Source: Simplicispira hankyongi (GTDB lineage Bacteria; Pseudomonadota; Gammaproteobacteria; Burkholderiales; Burkholderiaceae_C). Taken from it: 64,000 bases of DNA. A program made the position numbers and the translations under genes. Below the pieces are notes generated by a model. The model was not told the origin of the DNA and did no database searches. It saw only the letters and a program-made list of their open reading frames with translations. This document shows positions 53,720 to 61,181 of the stretch, in pieces. The DNA lies in assembly GCF_003570885.1 (NCBI RefSeq), contig NZ_QXJC01000003.1, positions 248,001 to 312,000 of the forward strand, read 5' to 3'. Numbering within the stretch: the first letter of the stretch is position 1; each line of letters begins with the position of its first letter.

Positions 53720-54616
53720 TCAAACGCGCCCCTGGCCAAATTCCCCGACCAGCTCGGGTTGCAGCTCCAGCCGCTCGGCGCCGGTATAGCAGACAAAACG
53801 CCGGTTGGTGGCGCGGCCAATCGCGCAGAGCCCCAGTTGCGCGGCGACGGCGTGCCCCATCTGGGTCATGCCGCTGCGCGAGACGACGATGGGCACGCCC
53901 ATCTGGGCCGATTTGATGACCATCTCACTGGTCAGGCGGCCCGTGGTGTAGAACACCTTGTCGCCACCCTGCACCGTATGGGGCTGCATCCACATCCAGC
54001 CGGCAATGGTGTCGATGGCGTTGTGACGGCCAACATCCTCGACAAACACCAGCAGCTCGCTGCCCCGAAACAGCGCGCAGCCATGCACCGAGCCGGCCGA
54101 TTTGTAGGTGCTTTCCTTGAGGCGGATGGCGTTGACCAGGCCATAAAGCTCGCCCTGGGTGATGCGCGCGGGCGGGAGCGCAATGCTGGCAACGTCGTCC
54201 ATCAGTGCGCCAAACACGCTGCCCTGGCCGCAACCGGTGGTGACGACGCGGCTGGCGGTGCGCTCTTCGATGCGCTCTATGCCACGCCGCGTCTTCACCG
54301 CCGCAGCCCCCACGTCCCAATCCACCGTGATGGACTCGATGTCCCTCGCATCGGCCACCAGCCGCTGGTTGCGCAAATAGCCGAGCACCAGCAGCTCGGG
54401 GTATGCACCCAAGGTCATCAGCGTGACGAGCTCGCGCTTGTCGACGTACAAGGTCAGGGCGCGCTCGGCGGGAATGTGCACAAGCTCTGTCTCGCCCCGC
54501 TCGTTGATGGCTTCGACGGCGTGCGTGAGCGGCGCATGTGCGTCAGTCAGGCGCGGCAATTCGCCACCCTTTAGCGCAGTTGCGAGCGGCTTGGAAATGG
54601 CGGGCGCGTGTGTCAT
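53720..54616 (-). CDS. fdhD: Formate dehydrogenase accessory sulfurtransferase FdhD
   Basis: Sulfur carrier (298 aa) that transfers sulfur from IscS to the bis-MGD cofactor so that formate dehydrogenase becomes active. Family blocks present are TTGCGQGSVFGALMDD, AGSVHGCALFRGSELLVF, EDVGRHNAIDTIAGW and FYTTGRLTSEMVIKSAQMGVPI, with the conserved VGRHN and GR-SEM motifs. It is the last formate dehydrogenase related gene of the cluster and lies downstream of a 122-aa exported protein; the large permease gene follows. Confidence 0.94.
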   Translation of the reverse strand: MTHAPAISKPLATALKGGELPRLTDAHAPLTHAVEAINERGETELVHIPAERALTLYVDKRELVTLMTLGAYPELLVLGYLRNQRLVADARDIESITVDWDVGAAAVKTRRGIERIEERTASRVVTTGCGQGSVFGALMDDVASIALPPARITQGELYGLVNAIRLKESTYKSAGSVHGCALFRGSELLVFVEDVGRHNAIDTIAGWMWMQPHTVQGGDKVFYTTGRLTSEMVIKSAQMGVPIVVSRSGMTQMGHAVAAQLGLCAIGRATNRRFVCYTGAERLELQPELVGEFGQGRV

Positions 54617-54670
54617 GGCCTCAGCGTAGCGCCATTTGCGCCGCGCCGACGCCTGCCGCGTGCAATGCCC

Positions 54671-55039
54671 TCAGGATTTGGGCGCCGCCTGCATCGGTTG
54701 GGTTGGCGCGCCCGTGCTGGGCGGGCTGCTGGCATTGCCCGTTGGCGAGTGGGCGCCAGAGGCTTCCATGGGTTTTTCGGCGGGCGGCGTATAGGCAAAC
54801 GGCCCCGGTTGCACACAGGCAGGCATGGCAGATGCATCGGCTTGCCGGGGTTTGCCAAACTTGGCGGCAATGCGGTCCTGAACCTGGCATAGCTGGAACG
54901 CGTCCATCTGGCCCGCCCATTTGGCGCGCGCGGCGCTCTCTGCGGCTTTGGCAGCCGCCTCGGGTGCCGGAGGTGGGAGTTTGGCCCAGGCCGAACCGAT
55001 CAGGGCAGACAATGCAAGCAACCAAAGTGTGCGTTTCAT
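54671..55039 (-). CDS. Exported hypothetical protein in the formate dehydrogenase cluster
   Basis: Protein of 122 aa that I do not recognise. A Sec signal (about 1-19, MKRTLWLLALSALIGSAWA) is followed by an Ala-rich helical segment (about 24-65; EAAAKAAESAARAKWAGQMDAFQLCQVQDRIAAKF) with two cysteines (Cys in FQLCQ and in PACVQ) and a Pro/Ser/Thr-rich, probably disordered, C-terminus. The ATG at 55039 has GGAG upstream. It sits between the gamma subunit gene and fdhD, so a periplasmic role in formate dehydrogenase maturation or stability is possible but unproven. Confidence 0.75.
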   Translation of the reverse strand: MKRTLWLLALSALIGSAWAKLPPPAPEAAAKAAESAARAKWAGQMDAFQLCQVQDRIAAKFGKPRQADASAMPACVQPGPFAYTPPAEKPMEASGAHSPTGNASSPPSTGAPTQPMQAAPKS

Positions 55040-55056
55040 GGCGGAGCTCTCCAGGT

Positions 55057-56286
55057 TCAAGCCTGCAACGGGGCAGCGGGCCGCTCCGGTGCAGGGGCGC
55101 CGTCGCCGCTGCGCTGCGCCGGAATGCGGCCGGCACGGATGTCATCGGCCCACAGCTTGTGGTGTTCCAGGGCCCAGCCCTCGGGAACATAGCCGGTTTT
55201 CATCGCGCGGTAGGCGCCGCGCATGCCGATGGTGCCCATGTAGATATGGCCGATGAGGAGCGCCACCATCCACAGCGCCAAACTGGCGTGCAGCATGTGC
55301 GCGATCTGCATCTGGCCGCGCAATTCGCCCACACCCGGAATCAGCTTGTCAAGCACCAGACCCGAGCCGACGACGAAGATGCCGGGAATCGTGATGCCCC
55401 ACCAGAACAGGCCTTTCTCACCGGCGTTGAAGCGGTGCGAGGGCACTTGCGCGTCGCCGAGCAAGCCGCCGAGTTTCATCAGCCAATGGAAGTCAGCCCG
55501 ATTGGCAATGTTGTCCTTGACGAAGGTGAGGACGATGATGGCCAAAGACACGGCGAACAAGGGCCCCATGAAGTTGTGCACGTATTTCAGCGCATACGCG
55601 AGCCAGCCCGCGAGGGACAGGCCCAGCACGGGCAGCAGGAAAAACTTGCCGAACGCCATCACCAGGCCCGAGGTGGCCAGGGCCACGAAGGCAAAGGCGT
55701 TGGACCAATGCGCAGCGCGCTCAAAGGGGGTGAAACGCTCGAACTTGCGCTCCGACTCGGGGTGCGTGTGGCCGAGCGGGCCTTTGGCCAAGAAGAACAG
55801 GGCCAGGGCCAGCACCACGATACCCAGCAAGGCCGCGCCGTACGGAAGAATCCAGCGGTTGCGCACCTGCCGCCAGGCTTCTCCGGCGTTGGTCTCGCGC
55901 ATGAAGGGGTAGTCCACAAAGCCCTGAATGAGGTTGCCTGCTTCCGGTGCCTGGCTGGCCGGGAGGCTGCTGTAGCCGGTAATGCCGCCCGACACCTGGC
56001 GCCACATCGGCGCATTGTTGCCTGGCTGCACCTTGGCGCGCTCCCCATTGGTTTGGTCGCGGTAGCCCGGCTCCGTGCTGGCGTCAGGCTGCACGTCAAA
56101 AATGTTCTGGCTGCGAATGGCGCCAGCGGCAGCTTGGCTGGCCGACCCACTTGGCGCAGGCGCCGCCACACCTACTGGGCCTGACTGCTGGCTCCCCGCA
56201 GGAGACGCAGCCGCCGGCTGCGCAATACCCGGCGTGACCACCAGTGCAGCCGTGGCAAATACGAGGGTCGAGAGGAACTGGTTCAT
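55057..56286 (-). CDS. Formate dehydrogenase cytochrome b556 (gamma) subunit
   Basis: Membrane subunit of 409 aa that carries electrons from the iron-sulfur subunit to quinone through two b hemes. An N-terminal signal/extension (about 1-120, Ala/Pro-rich periplasmic part) is longer than in E. coli FdoI. Four core helices follow with heme-ligand histidines in TPFERAAHWSNAFAF, KYVHNFMGPLF and AHMLHASLALWMVALLIGHIYMGTIGMRG. The segment YVPEGWALEHHKLWADD is typical of the C-terminus. It is downstream of the small lipoprotein and beta subunit. Confidence 0.9.
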   Translation of the reverse strand: MNQFLSTLVFATAALVVTPGIAQPAAASPAGSQQSGPVGVAAPAPSGSASQAAAGAIRSQNIFDVQPDASTEPGYRDQTNGERAKVQPGNNAPMWRQVSGGITGYSSLPASQAPEAGNLIQGFVDYPFMRETNAGEAWRQVRNRWILPYGAALLGIVVLALALFFLAKGPLGHTHPESERKFERFTPFERAAHWSNAFAFVALATSGLVMAFGKFFLLPVLGLSLAGWLAYALKYVHNFMGPLFAVSLAIIVLTFVKDNIANRADFHWLMKLGGLLGDAQVPSHRFNAGEKGLFWWGITIPGIFVVGSGLVLDKLIPGVGELRGQMQIAHMLHASLALWMVALLIGHIYMGTIGMRGAYRAMKTGYVPEGWALEHHKLWADDIRAGRIPAQRSGDGAPAPERPAAPLQA

Positions 56287-56299
56287 GGCCCGCCTCCCC

Positions 56300-56527
56300 T
56301 CACGGCATGCGCGAATAGTCGTTCTGGCCACGCTGCATGCGCGCACGCAGATGCTGCTCCCAGCTGTTCTTGTCTCCCACCTTCCAGCCCGCATCGACAA
56401 ACGCATCCTTCGCGCCTTCGTATGCGGCGGTGTCCAGCGTCCCTCGGTTCGGCTGAGGCCGCTCGCCACAAGCGCTCAGGGCCGCAAGGCACAAACCCGC
56501 CGCGAGACAGACAGAGAGTCGGCTCAT
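56300..56527 (-). CDS. Small lipoprotein in the formate dehydrogenase operon
   Basis: Protein of 75 aa: a lipoprotein signal MSRLSVCLAAGLCLAALSAC with lipid-modified Cys20, followed by a charged segment (GTLDTAAYEGAKDAFVDAGWKVGDKNSWEQHLRARMQ) probably forming helices. The ATG overlaps the beta-subunit stop by 4 bp (ATGA), so it is co-translated with the enzyme. The family is not recognised; small proteins at this position are commonly left unnamed. It may tether or stabilise the periplasmic enzyme. Confidence 0.8.
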   Translation of the reverse strand: MSRLSVCLAAGLCLAALSACGERPQPNRGTLDTAAYEGAKDAFVDAGWKVGDKNSWEQHLRARMQRGQNDYSRMP

Positions 56528-57171
56528 GATTGGGCTCCTTCCGCTTTGTGCTGGCCATTTCCCTGGCCTTCACCCTGGCCCTTGTGTTGGGCGCCATAGG
56601 CGGTGCCCCAGCCCCAGATTTCTGCCCCCTTGCCGCGCTGCACGACGCGGGTGCGGAAGATATCGGCCACCACATCGCCATCGCCGGCCAGCAAGGCCTT
56701 GGTGGAGCACATTTCGGCACAGGCTGGCAGCTTGCCCTCTGCCAAGCGGTTGCGGCCGTATTTTTCAAACTCCGCCTCGCTGCCACTCACTTCCGGGCCG
56801 CCAGCGCAGAAGGTGCATTTGTCCATCTTGCCACGCACGCCGAAGCTGCCTTGCGACGGGAACTGGGGTGCGCCAAAAGGACAGGCGTAGCTGCAATAGC
56901 CGCAGCCAATGCAAACATCCTTGTCGTGCAGCACCACGCCTTCGTCGGTGCGGTAGAAGCAATTGACGGGGCACACCGCCATGCAGGGCGCGTCGCTGCA
57001 ATGCATACACGCGACGGAGATGGATTTTTCCCCCGGCACGCCGTCGTTGAGCGTGACCACGCGGCGGCGGTTCACGCCCCAGGGGATCTCATGCTCGTTC
57101 TTGCACGCCGTGACGCAGCCGTTGCACTCGATGCAGCGCTCGGCGTCGCAGATGAATTTCATTCTTGCCAT
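56524..57171 (-). CDS. Formate dehydrogenase iron-sulfur (beta) subunit
   Basis: Electron-transfer subunit (215 aa) with four [4Fe-4S] clusters. The cysteine motifs are CIECNGCVTACKNE, CMHCSDAPCMAVCPVNC, CIGCGYCSYACPFG and CTFC...CAEMC. Unlike E. coli FdoH/FdnH (about 300 aa with a C-terminal membrane anchor) it lacks a membrane helix and ends in a Gly/Gln-rich tail, so it must be held by the alpha and gamma subunits. It has no export signal and would travel with the Tat-exported alpha subunit. It lies 28 bp after the alpha gene and is coupled to the small lipoprotein. Confidence 0.94.
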   Translation of the reverse strand: MARMKFICDAERCIECNGCVTACKNEHEIPWGVNRRRVVTLNDGVPGEKSISVACMHCSDAPCMAVCPVNCFYRTDEGVVLHDKDVCIGCGYCSYACPFGAPQFPSQGSFGVRGKMDKCTFCAGGPEVSGSEAEFEKYGRNRLAEGKLPACAEMCSTKALLAGDGDVVADIFRTRVVQRGKGAEIWGWGTAYGAQHKGQGEGQGNGQHKAEGAQS

Positions 57172-57199
57172 TGCTGTCTCCTGCTGGCGGGCGGGCCGG

Positions 57200-60169
57200 T
57201 TACGCACGTTCCACGTTGCACACCGTGGTCTTGGTTTCCTGCATCATGGTCACGGAGTCGTAGCCATAGGTCGTGGCCGTATTGACGGCCTCGCCGCGCA
57301 CCACGGGGTGCGCGCCATCGGGGTAGTACGCCAGCATGTCCGCGCCCTGCCAGCGGCCCGAGAAGTGGAACGGCATCCAGCAGGTGTCGGGCCCGACGCG
57401 TTCTGTCACCAGGGCCTGGACGTTGAGCCGGGCCCCGGTGGGGGAACTGAGCCAGACGCGGTCGCCGTTGCGGATGCCGCGATCGGCCGCAGCCTTGGGG
57501 TTGATCTCGACAAAGGCCTCTTGCTGCAGTTCGGCCAGCCAGGGATTGGAGCGGGTTTCCTCGCCCCCGCCTTCGTATTCGGTCAGGCGGCCCGAAGAGA
57601 GGATGAGCGGGAATTTCTCGTACACCTTTTCGGCGACGTTCTTGTCCTGGAGGCTTTTGTAGAGCGTGGGAAGGCGCCAGAAATTGCGCTTGTCGTCGTG
57701 CGTCGGGTACTTGGCGACCAGATCCGGGCGCGTGCCGTAAATCGGTTCGCGGTGCAAGGGAATCGCGTCAGGGAAGTTCCACACCACGGCGCGCGCCTTG
57801 GCATTGCCGAAGGGGTGGCAGCCATGCACCTGCATGACCACGCGCTGGATGCCGCCCGACATGTCGGTTTTCCAGTTCTTGCCCTCGGCCGCCTGCTTTT
57901 CAGCATCGGTCAGGTCGTTCCACCAGCCGAGCTTCTTGAGCAGCACATGGTCGAACTCGGGGTAGCCGGTGGTGATATCGGCACCCAGCGAATGCGAGCC
58001 GTCTTCGGCCAGCAAGTTGACGCCGTCCTTTTCCACGCCAAAGTTGGCGCGAAAGTTACCGCCGCCGTCCATGACGTGCTTGCTGGTGTCGTAGAGGTTG
58101 GGGCTGCCGGGGTGCTTGAGTTCGGGCGTGCCGTAGCAAGGCCAGGGCAGTCCGAAGTAGTCGCCAGTAAGGTCGTAGCCGGTTTCCTTGTCCTTGCCAC
58201 CGCGTGCCTTGAGTGTTTTCACGTCAAACACGCCCATGTTGCGCATGTGCGCCTTGAGGCGCTCGGGGCTCTGGCCGGTGTAGCCGATGGTCCACATGCT
58301 GCCGTTGATTTCGCGCAGGATGTCCTCGATCACGGGCTCGTCCTGGCCCTTGACCTTTTGCATCTTGTAATTCTTGACCAGTTCCGGCCCAAAGCCCAGT
58401 TTCTGTGCGAACTGGTACATGATCATGTGGTCGCTGCGGCTTTCCCACAGCGGCTCAATGACCTTTTCGCGCCATTGCAGGGAGCGGTTCGACGCCGTCA
58501 CCGAGCCACTGGTCTCAAACTGCGTGGCGGCCGGCAACAGGTACACCGCGCGGTTGGGGTTCAGGTCTTCTGGCTTGCCCGGCATGGCGGCCATGGCGGC
58601 GGTGGCTGAGGGGTACGGGTCCACCACCACCAGCAGGTCGAGCTTGTCCATGGCGCGCTTCATCTCCAGACCACGCGTCTGCGAGTTGGGCGCGTGGCCC
58701 CAGAAGAACACGCCGCGCAGGTTGGAATCCTGGTCGATCAGCTCGTTCTTTTCCAGCACGCCATCGATCCAGCGCGAAACCGTAAGGCCCGATTTGGTCA
58801 TCATGGCCGGGCTGGCAAAACGCCCCTTGATCCACTCATAGTCCACGCCCCAGGCTTTGGCGAAGTGCTTCCATGAGCCTTCGGCGATACCGTAGTAGCC
58901 CGGCAGGGAGTCAGGGTTCGGGCCAATATCGGTCGCACCCTGCACGTTGTCGTGGCCACGAAAGATGTTGGCACCGCCGCCGCTCTTGCCAACGTTGCCC
59001 AACGCCAACTGCACGATGCATGAGGCGCGCACCATGGCGTTGCCAATACTGTGCTGCGTCTGACCCATGCACCACACCAGCGTGGACGGGCGATTCTTGG
59101 CCATCATCTCGGCCACACGCGCCATCTGCTCTTCCTTGACGCCACAGGCTTCCTCGACCTTGTCGGGCGTCCATTTGGCCATCACCTCGGCCTTCACGGC
59201 GTCCATGCCGTAAACGCGGTCGTGCAGGTACTGCTTGTCTTCCCATCCGTTCTTGAAGATGTGGTAGAGCAGGCCGAAGAGGAAAGGAATATCGGTTCCC
59301 GAGCGGATGCGCACGTACTCGTCGGCCTTGGCTGCCGTGCGGGTGAAGCGCGGGTCCACCACAATCATCTTGCAACCCATTTCCTTGGAGTGCAGCATGT
59401 GCAGCATGCTGACAGGGTGGGCTTCCGCCGCATTGGAGCCGATGTACAACGCGCACTTGCTGTTTTGCATGTCGTTGTACGAATTGGTCATGGCGCCGTA
59501 GCCCCAGGTGTTGGCTACGCCGGCCACCGTGGTGCTGTGGCAGATGCGCGCCTGGTGGTCGCAGTTGTTGCTGCCCCAGAAACTGACGAACTTGCGCAGC
59601 AGGTACGACTGCTCGTTGTTGTGCTTGGACGAGCCCACGAAGTACACGCTGTCTGGGCCGCTGGCCTTGCGCAGCTCCTGCATTTTGGCAGTGATCTCGC
59701 TCAGCGCCGTGTCCCAGCTGATGCGTTCGTATTTGCCGTTCACCAGCTTCATCGGATAACGCAGCCGGTATTCGCCATGGCCGTGCTCGCGCAAAGCAGC
59801 CCCTTTGGCGCAGTGCGCGCCCATGTTGATGGGCGAGTCAAACACCGGTTCCTGGCGCGTCCAGACACCGTTTTCCACCACCGCATCAACCGCGCAACCC
59901 ACCGAGCAGTGCGAACACACCGTGCGGCGCACGACGATGCCGCTCTTGTCGCCGCCAGCAGCAGGGGCATCGGCCGCATCGGCCTTCTTGATCAGGCTCA
60001 GTTGCGCAGCGGCCAGCCCCACGCTCACGCCCAGACCCGAGCGGCGCAGAAAGGCGCGGCGGTCCATGGTAGGGATAGCGTGCGCAAGGCCGCGGCGCAG
60101 GCTGTGAACAAAAGGCGATTCAGCGGATACCAATGCGCCTGAGGAAGGAACTTTTCGGGTCAACAACAT
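57200..60169 (-). CDS. Formate dehydrogenase catalytic (alpha) subunit, molybdenum/tungsten bis-MGD enzyme
   Basis: Periplasmic catalytic subunit (989 aa) oxidising formate to CO2. The Tat signal RRAFLRRSG is at residues 37-45. One [4Fe-4S] cluster is bound by Cys85, Cys88, Cys92 and Cys120. The metal ligand position is Cys210, followed by His211 (QARICHST), so this is a cysteine rather than selenocysteine enzyme. Later blocks include CALYIGSNAAEAHPVSM, DPRFTRTA, GNVGKSGGGANIFRGHDNVQG and PMFHF-like PDTCWMPFHFSG near the C-terminus. The ATG at 60169 has GGAG 6 nt upstream. It lies 15 bp after the small Tat-signal gene. Confidence 0.96.
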   Translation of the reverse strand: MLLTRKVPSSGALVSAESPFVHSLRRGLAHAIPTMDRRAFLRRSGLGVSVGLAAAQLSLIKKADAADAPAAGGDKSGIVVRRTVCSHCSVGCAVDAVVENGVWTRQEPVFDSPINMGAHCAKGAALREHGHGEYRLRYPMKLVNGKYERISWDTALSEITAKMQELRKASGPDSVYFVGSSKHNNEQSYLLRKFVSFWGSNNCDHQARICHSTTVAGVANTWGYGAMTNSYNDMQNSKCALYIGSNAAEAHPVSMLHMLHSKEMGCKMIVVDPRFTRTAAKADEYVRIRSGTDIPFLFGLLYHIFKNGWEDKQYLHDRVYGMDAVKAEVMAKWTPDKVEEACGVKEEQMARVAEMMAKNRPSTLVWCMGQTQHSIGNAMVRASCIVQLALGNVGKSGGGANIFRGHDNVQGATDIGPNPDSLPGYYGIAEGSWKHFAKAWGVDYEWIKGRFASPAMMTKSGLTVSRWIDGVLEKNELIDQDSNLRGVFFWGHAPNSQTRGLEMKRAMDKLDLLVVVDPYPSATAAMAAMPGKPEDLNPNRAVYLLPAATQFETSGSVTASNRSLQWREKVIEPLWESRSDHMIMYQFAQKLGFGPELVKNYKMQKVKGQDEPVIEDILREINGSMWTIGYTGQSPERLKAHMRNMGVFDVKTLKARGGKDKETGYDLTGDYFGLPWPCYGTPELKHPGSPNLYDTSKHVMDGGGNFRANFGVEKDGVNLLAEDGSHSLGADITTGYPEFDHVLLKKLGWWNDLTDAEKQAAEGKNWKTDMSGGIQRVVMQVHGCHPFGNAKARAVVWNFPDAIPLHREPIYGTRPDLVAKYPTHDDKRNFWRLPTLYKSLQDKNVAEKVYEKFPLILSSGRLTEYEGGGEETRSNPWLAELQQEAFVEINPKAAADRGIRNGDRVWLSSPTGARLNVQALVTERVGPDTCWMPFHFSGRWQGADMLAYYPDGAHPVVRGEAVNTATTYGYDSVTMMQETKTTVCNVERA

Positions 60170-60184
60170 GCTGCACTCCGCCGG

Positions 60185-60394
60185 TCAAAGTTGGGTGGAC
60201 TGGTAGTACCGCTGCACATGCTCGGACAGCCAGTAGCCGCCGCCGCGCTCCGGTGGGGGTGGCGCTGCCTCAGCGCGGGCAGGCACCGAAGCGGGAAGTC
60301 CAGGGAGAACGGTGACTGCAGCGGCGGCGGCCCCTACGGTAGCGGCACCAGCAAAAAAGCGGCGACGTGAGGCTTGGGACTTGGGGTCGGACAT
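60185..60394 (-). CDS. Small Tat-signal protein of the formate dehydrogenase operon
   Basis: Protein of 69 aa starting MSDPKSQASRRRFFAGAATV. The twin-arginine motif SRRRFFAG is followed by a long Ala/Val hydrophobic core and a short conserved-looking tail (GGGYWLSEHVQRYYQSTQL). This matches the small formate dehydrogenase region TAT-signal proteins encoded just before fdh alpha in many proteobacteria. It lacks any cofactor site, and its function is unknown. It may help export or anchor the enzyme as a Tat co-substrate. The start is placed by frame, with alternatives upstream. Confidence 0.85.
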   Translation of the reverse strand: MSDPKSQASRRRFFAGAATVGAAAAAVTVLPGLPASVPARAEAAPPPPERGGGYWLSEHVQRYYQSTQL

Positions 60395-60548
60395 GCGGAT
60401 CTCCATCAGGGCATGCGATTTGTATGAAACGGCGTGCATACCCAGTCTAAGCCGCTTCTCCCCATTGGATATAGGGAAAACCCGAGAAAATCATCCCGCC
60501 GACCATCCTGGGAGGCGCGCGGGCGCGATAGCCGCCCCGAAACCTTGC

Positions 60549-61181
60549 TTAACTGTCCAGCATGTCAAAGCCTTGCGCTTCTACCGTCACAAACGCCTGC
60601 GTAAAAGCAGCAAGCGCCCGGCAGAACCGCGCCTTGGGATGCGCGAGCAGCGCCTCGCACAGAGCGGGAACCCAGGGCTGCACGTGGGTGGCGAAGAAGT
60701 GGCTTTGGCCTGCAAGGTGGCACACGGCGCCATCGTCACCGGCAATCAGGTAGCGCATCACTTCACAAATGCAGGCGACGTGGTCTTCGGGCTCGGACAT
60801 GGCGTCGCTGCGTGCAAGCCCTAGCGCGGCAAGGTCGCCGCGCAGCTTGGCGAGGGGCCGCTCGTTCAGAAAACCGCTCAGGTAGTGCGAGGCGTAGAGG
60901 TAAATCTCCGGTTTGCCCAGCCCGCCGAACAGGGCGTCGTATTCGGCGGCCAGTGCAAGAGCGTCCAATTCGCGCGCCGCGCTGACCAACTGCTGCCATG
61001 GCTCTTCCAGGAAACCGCCCGCCGCGGGCGCTTCGGTGATGGCGGCTCGCAAGGCCAGAAGCTGCGTACCGTCGGGCGCCGCGTAGTACAACTGTGCGAG
61101 CAGCCCGTAGACCTCGGCGCGGGCCATTTCTTCGTCGAGGCCCGTGCTGGCCACGACATGCAAAGGGTGCACAGTGCTCAC
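60549..61181 (-). CDS. TorD/DmsD family molybdoenzyme chaperone
   Basis: All-helical cytosolic chaperone (210 aa) of the TorD superfamily. It binds the Tat signal of its molybdoenzyme and delays export until the cofactor is inserted. Seen are ARAEVYGLLAQLYYAAPD, LAAEYDALFGGLGKPEIYLYASHYLSGFL (the family EYxxLFxG/P-like signature) and DHVACICEVMRYLI, followed by FFATHVQPWVPALCEAL. Given its place, its client is the formate dehydrogenase alpha subunit. The start overlaps the ferredoxin stop by 4 bp (ATGA). The 154-bp gap to the Tat protein holds no gene. Confidence 0.92.
   Translation of the reverse strand: MSTVHPLHVVASTGLDEEMARAEVYGLLAQLYYAAPDGTQLLALRAAITEAPAAGGFLEEPWQQLVSAARELDALALAAEYDALFGGLGKPEIYLYASHYLSGFLNERPLAKLRGDLAALGLARSDAMSEPEDHVACICEVMRYLIAGDDGAVCHLAGQSHFFATHVQPWVPALCEALLAHPKARFCRALAAFTQAFVTVEAQGFDMLDS

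Noticed and set aside
57200-60169. Selenocysteine-containing formate dehydrogenase
   Set aside because: The metal-ligand position is encoded as Cys (QARICHST) and the frame has no internal TGA.
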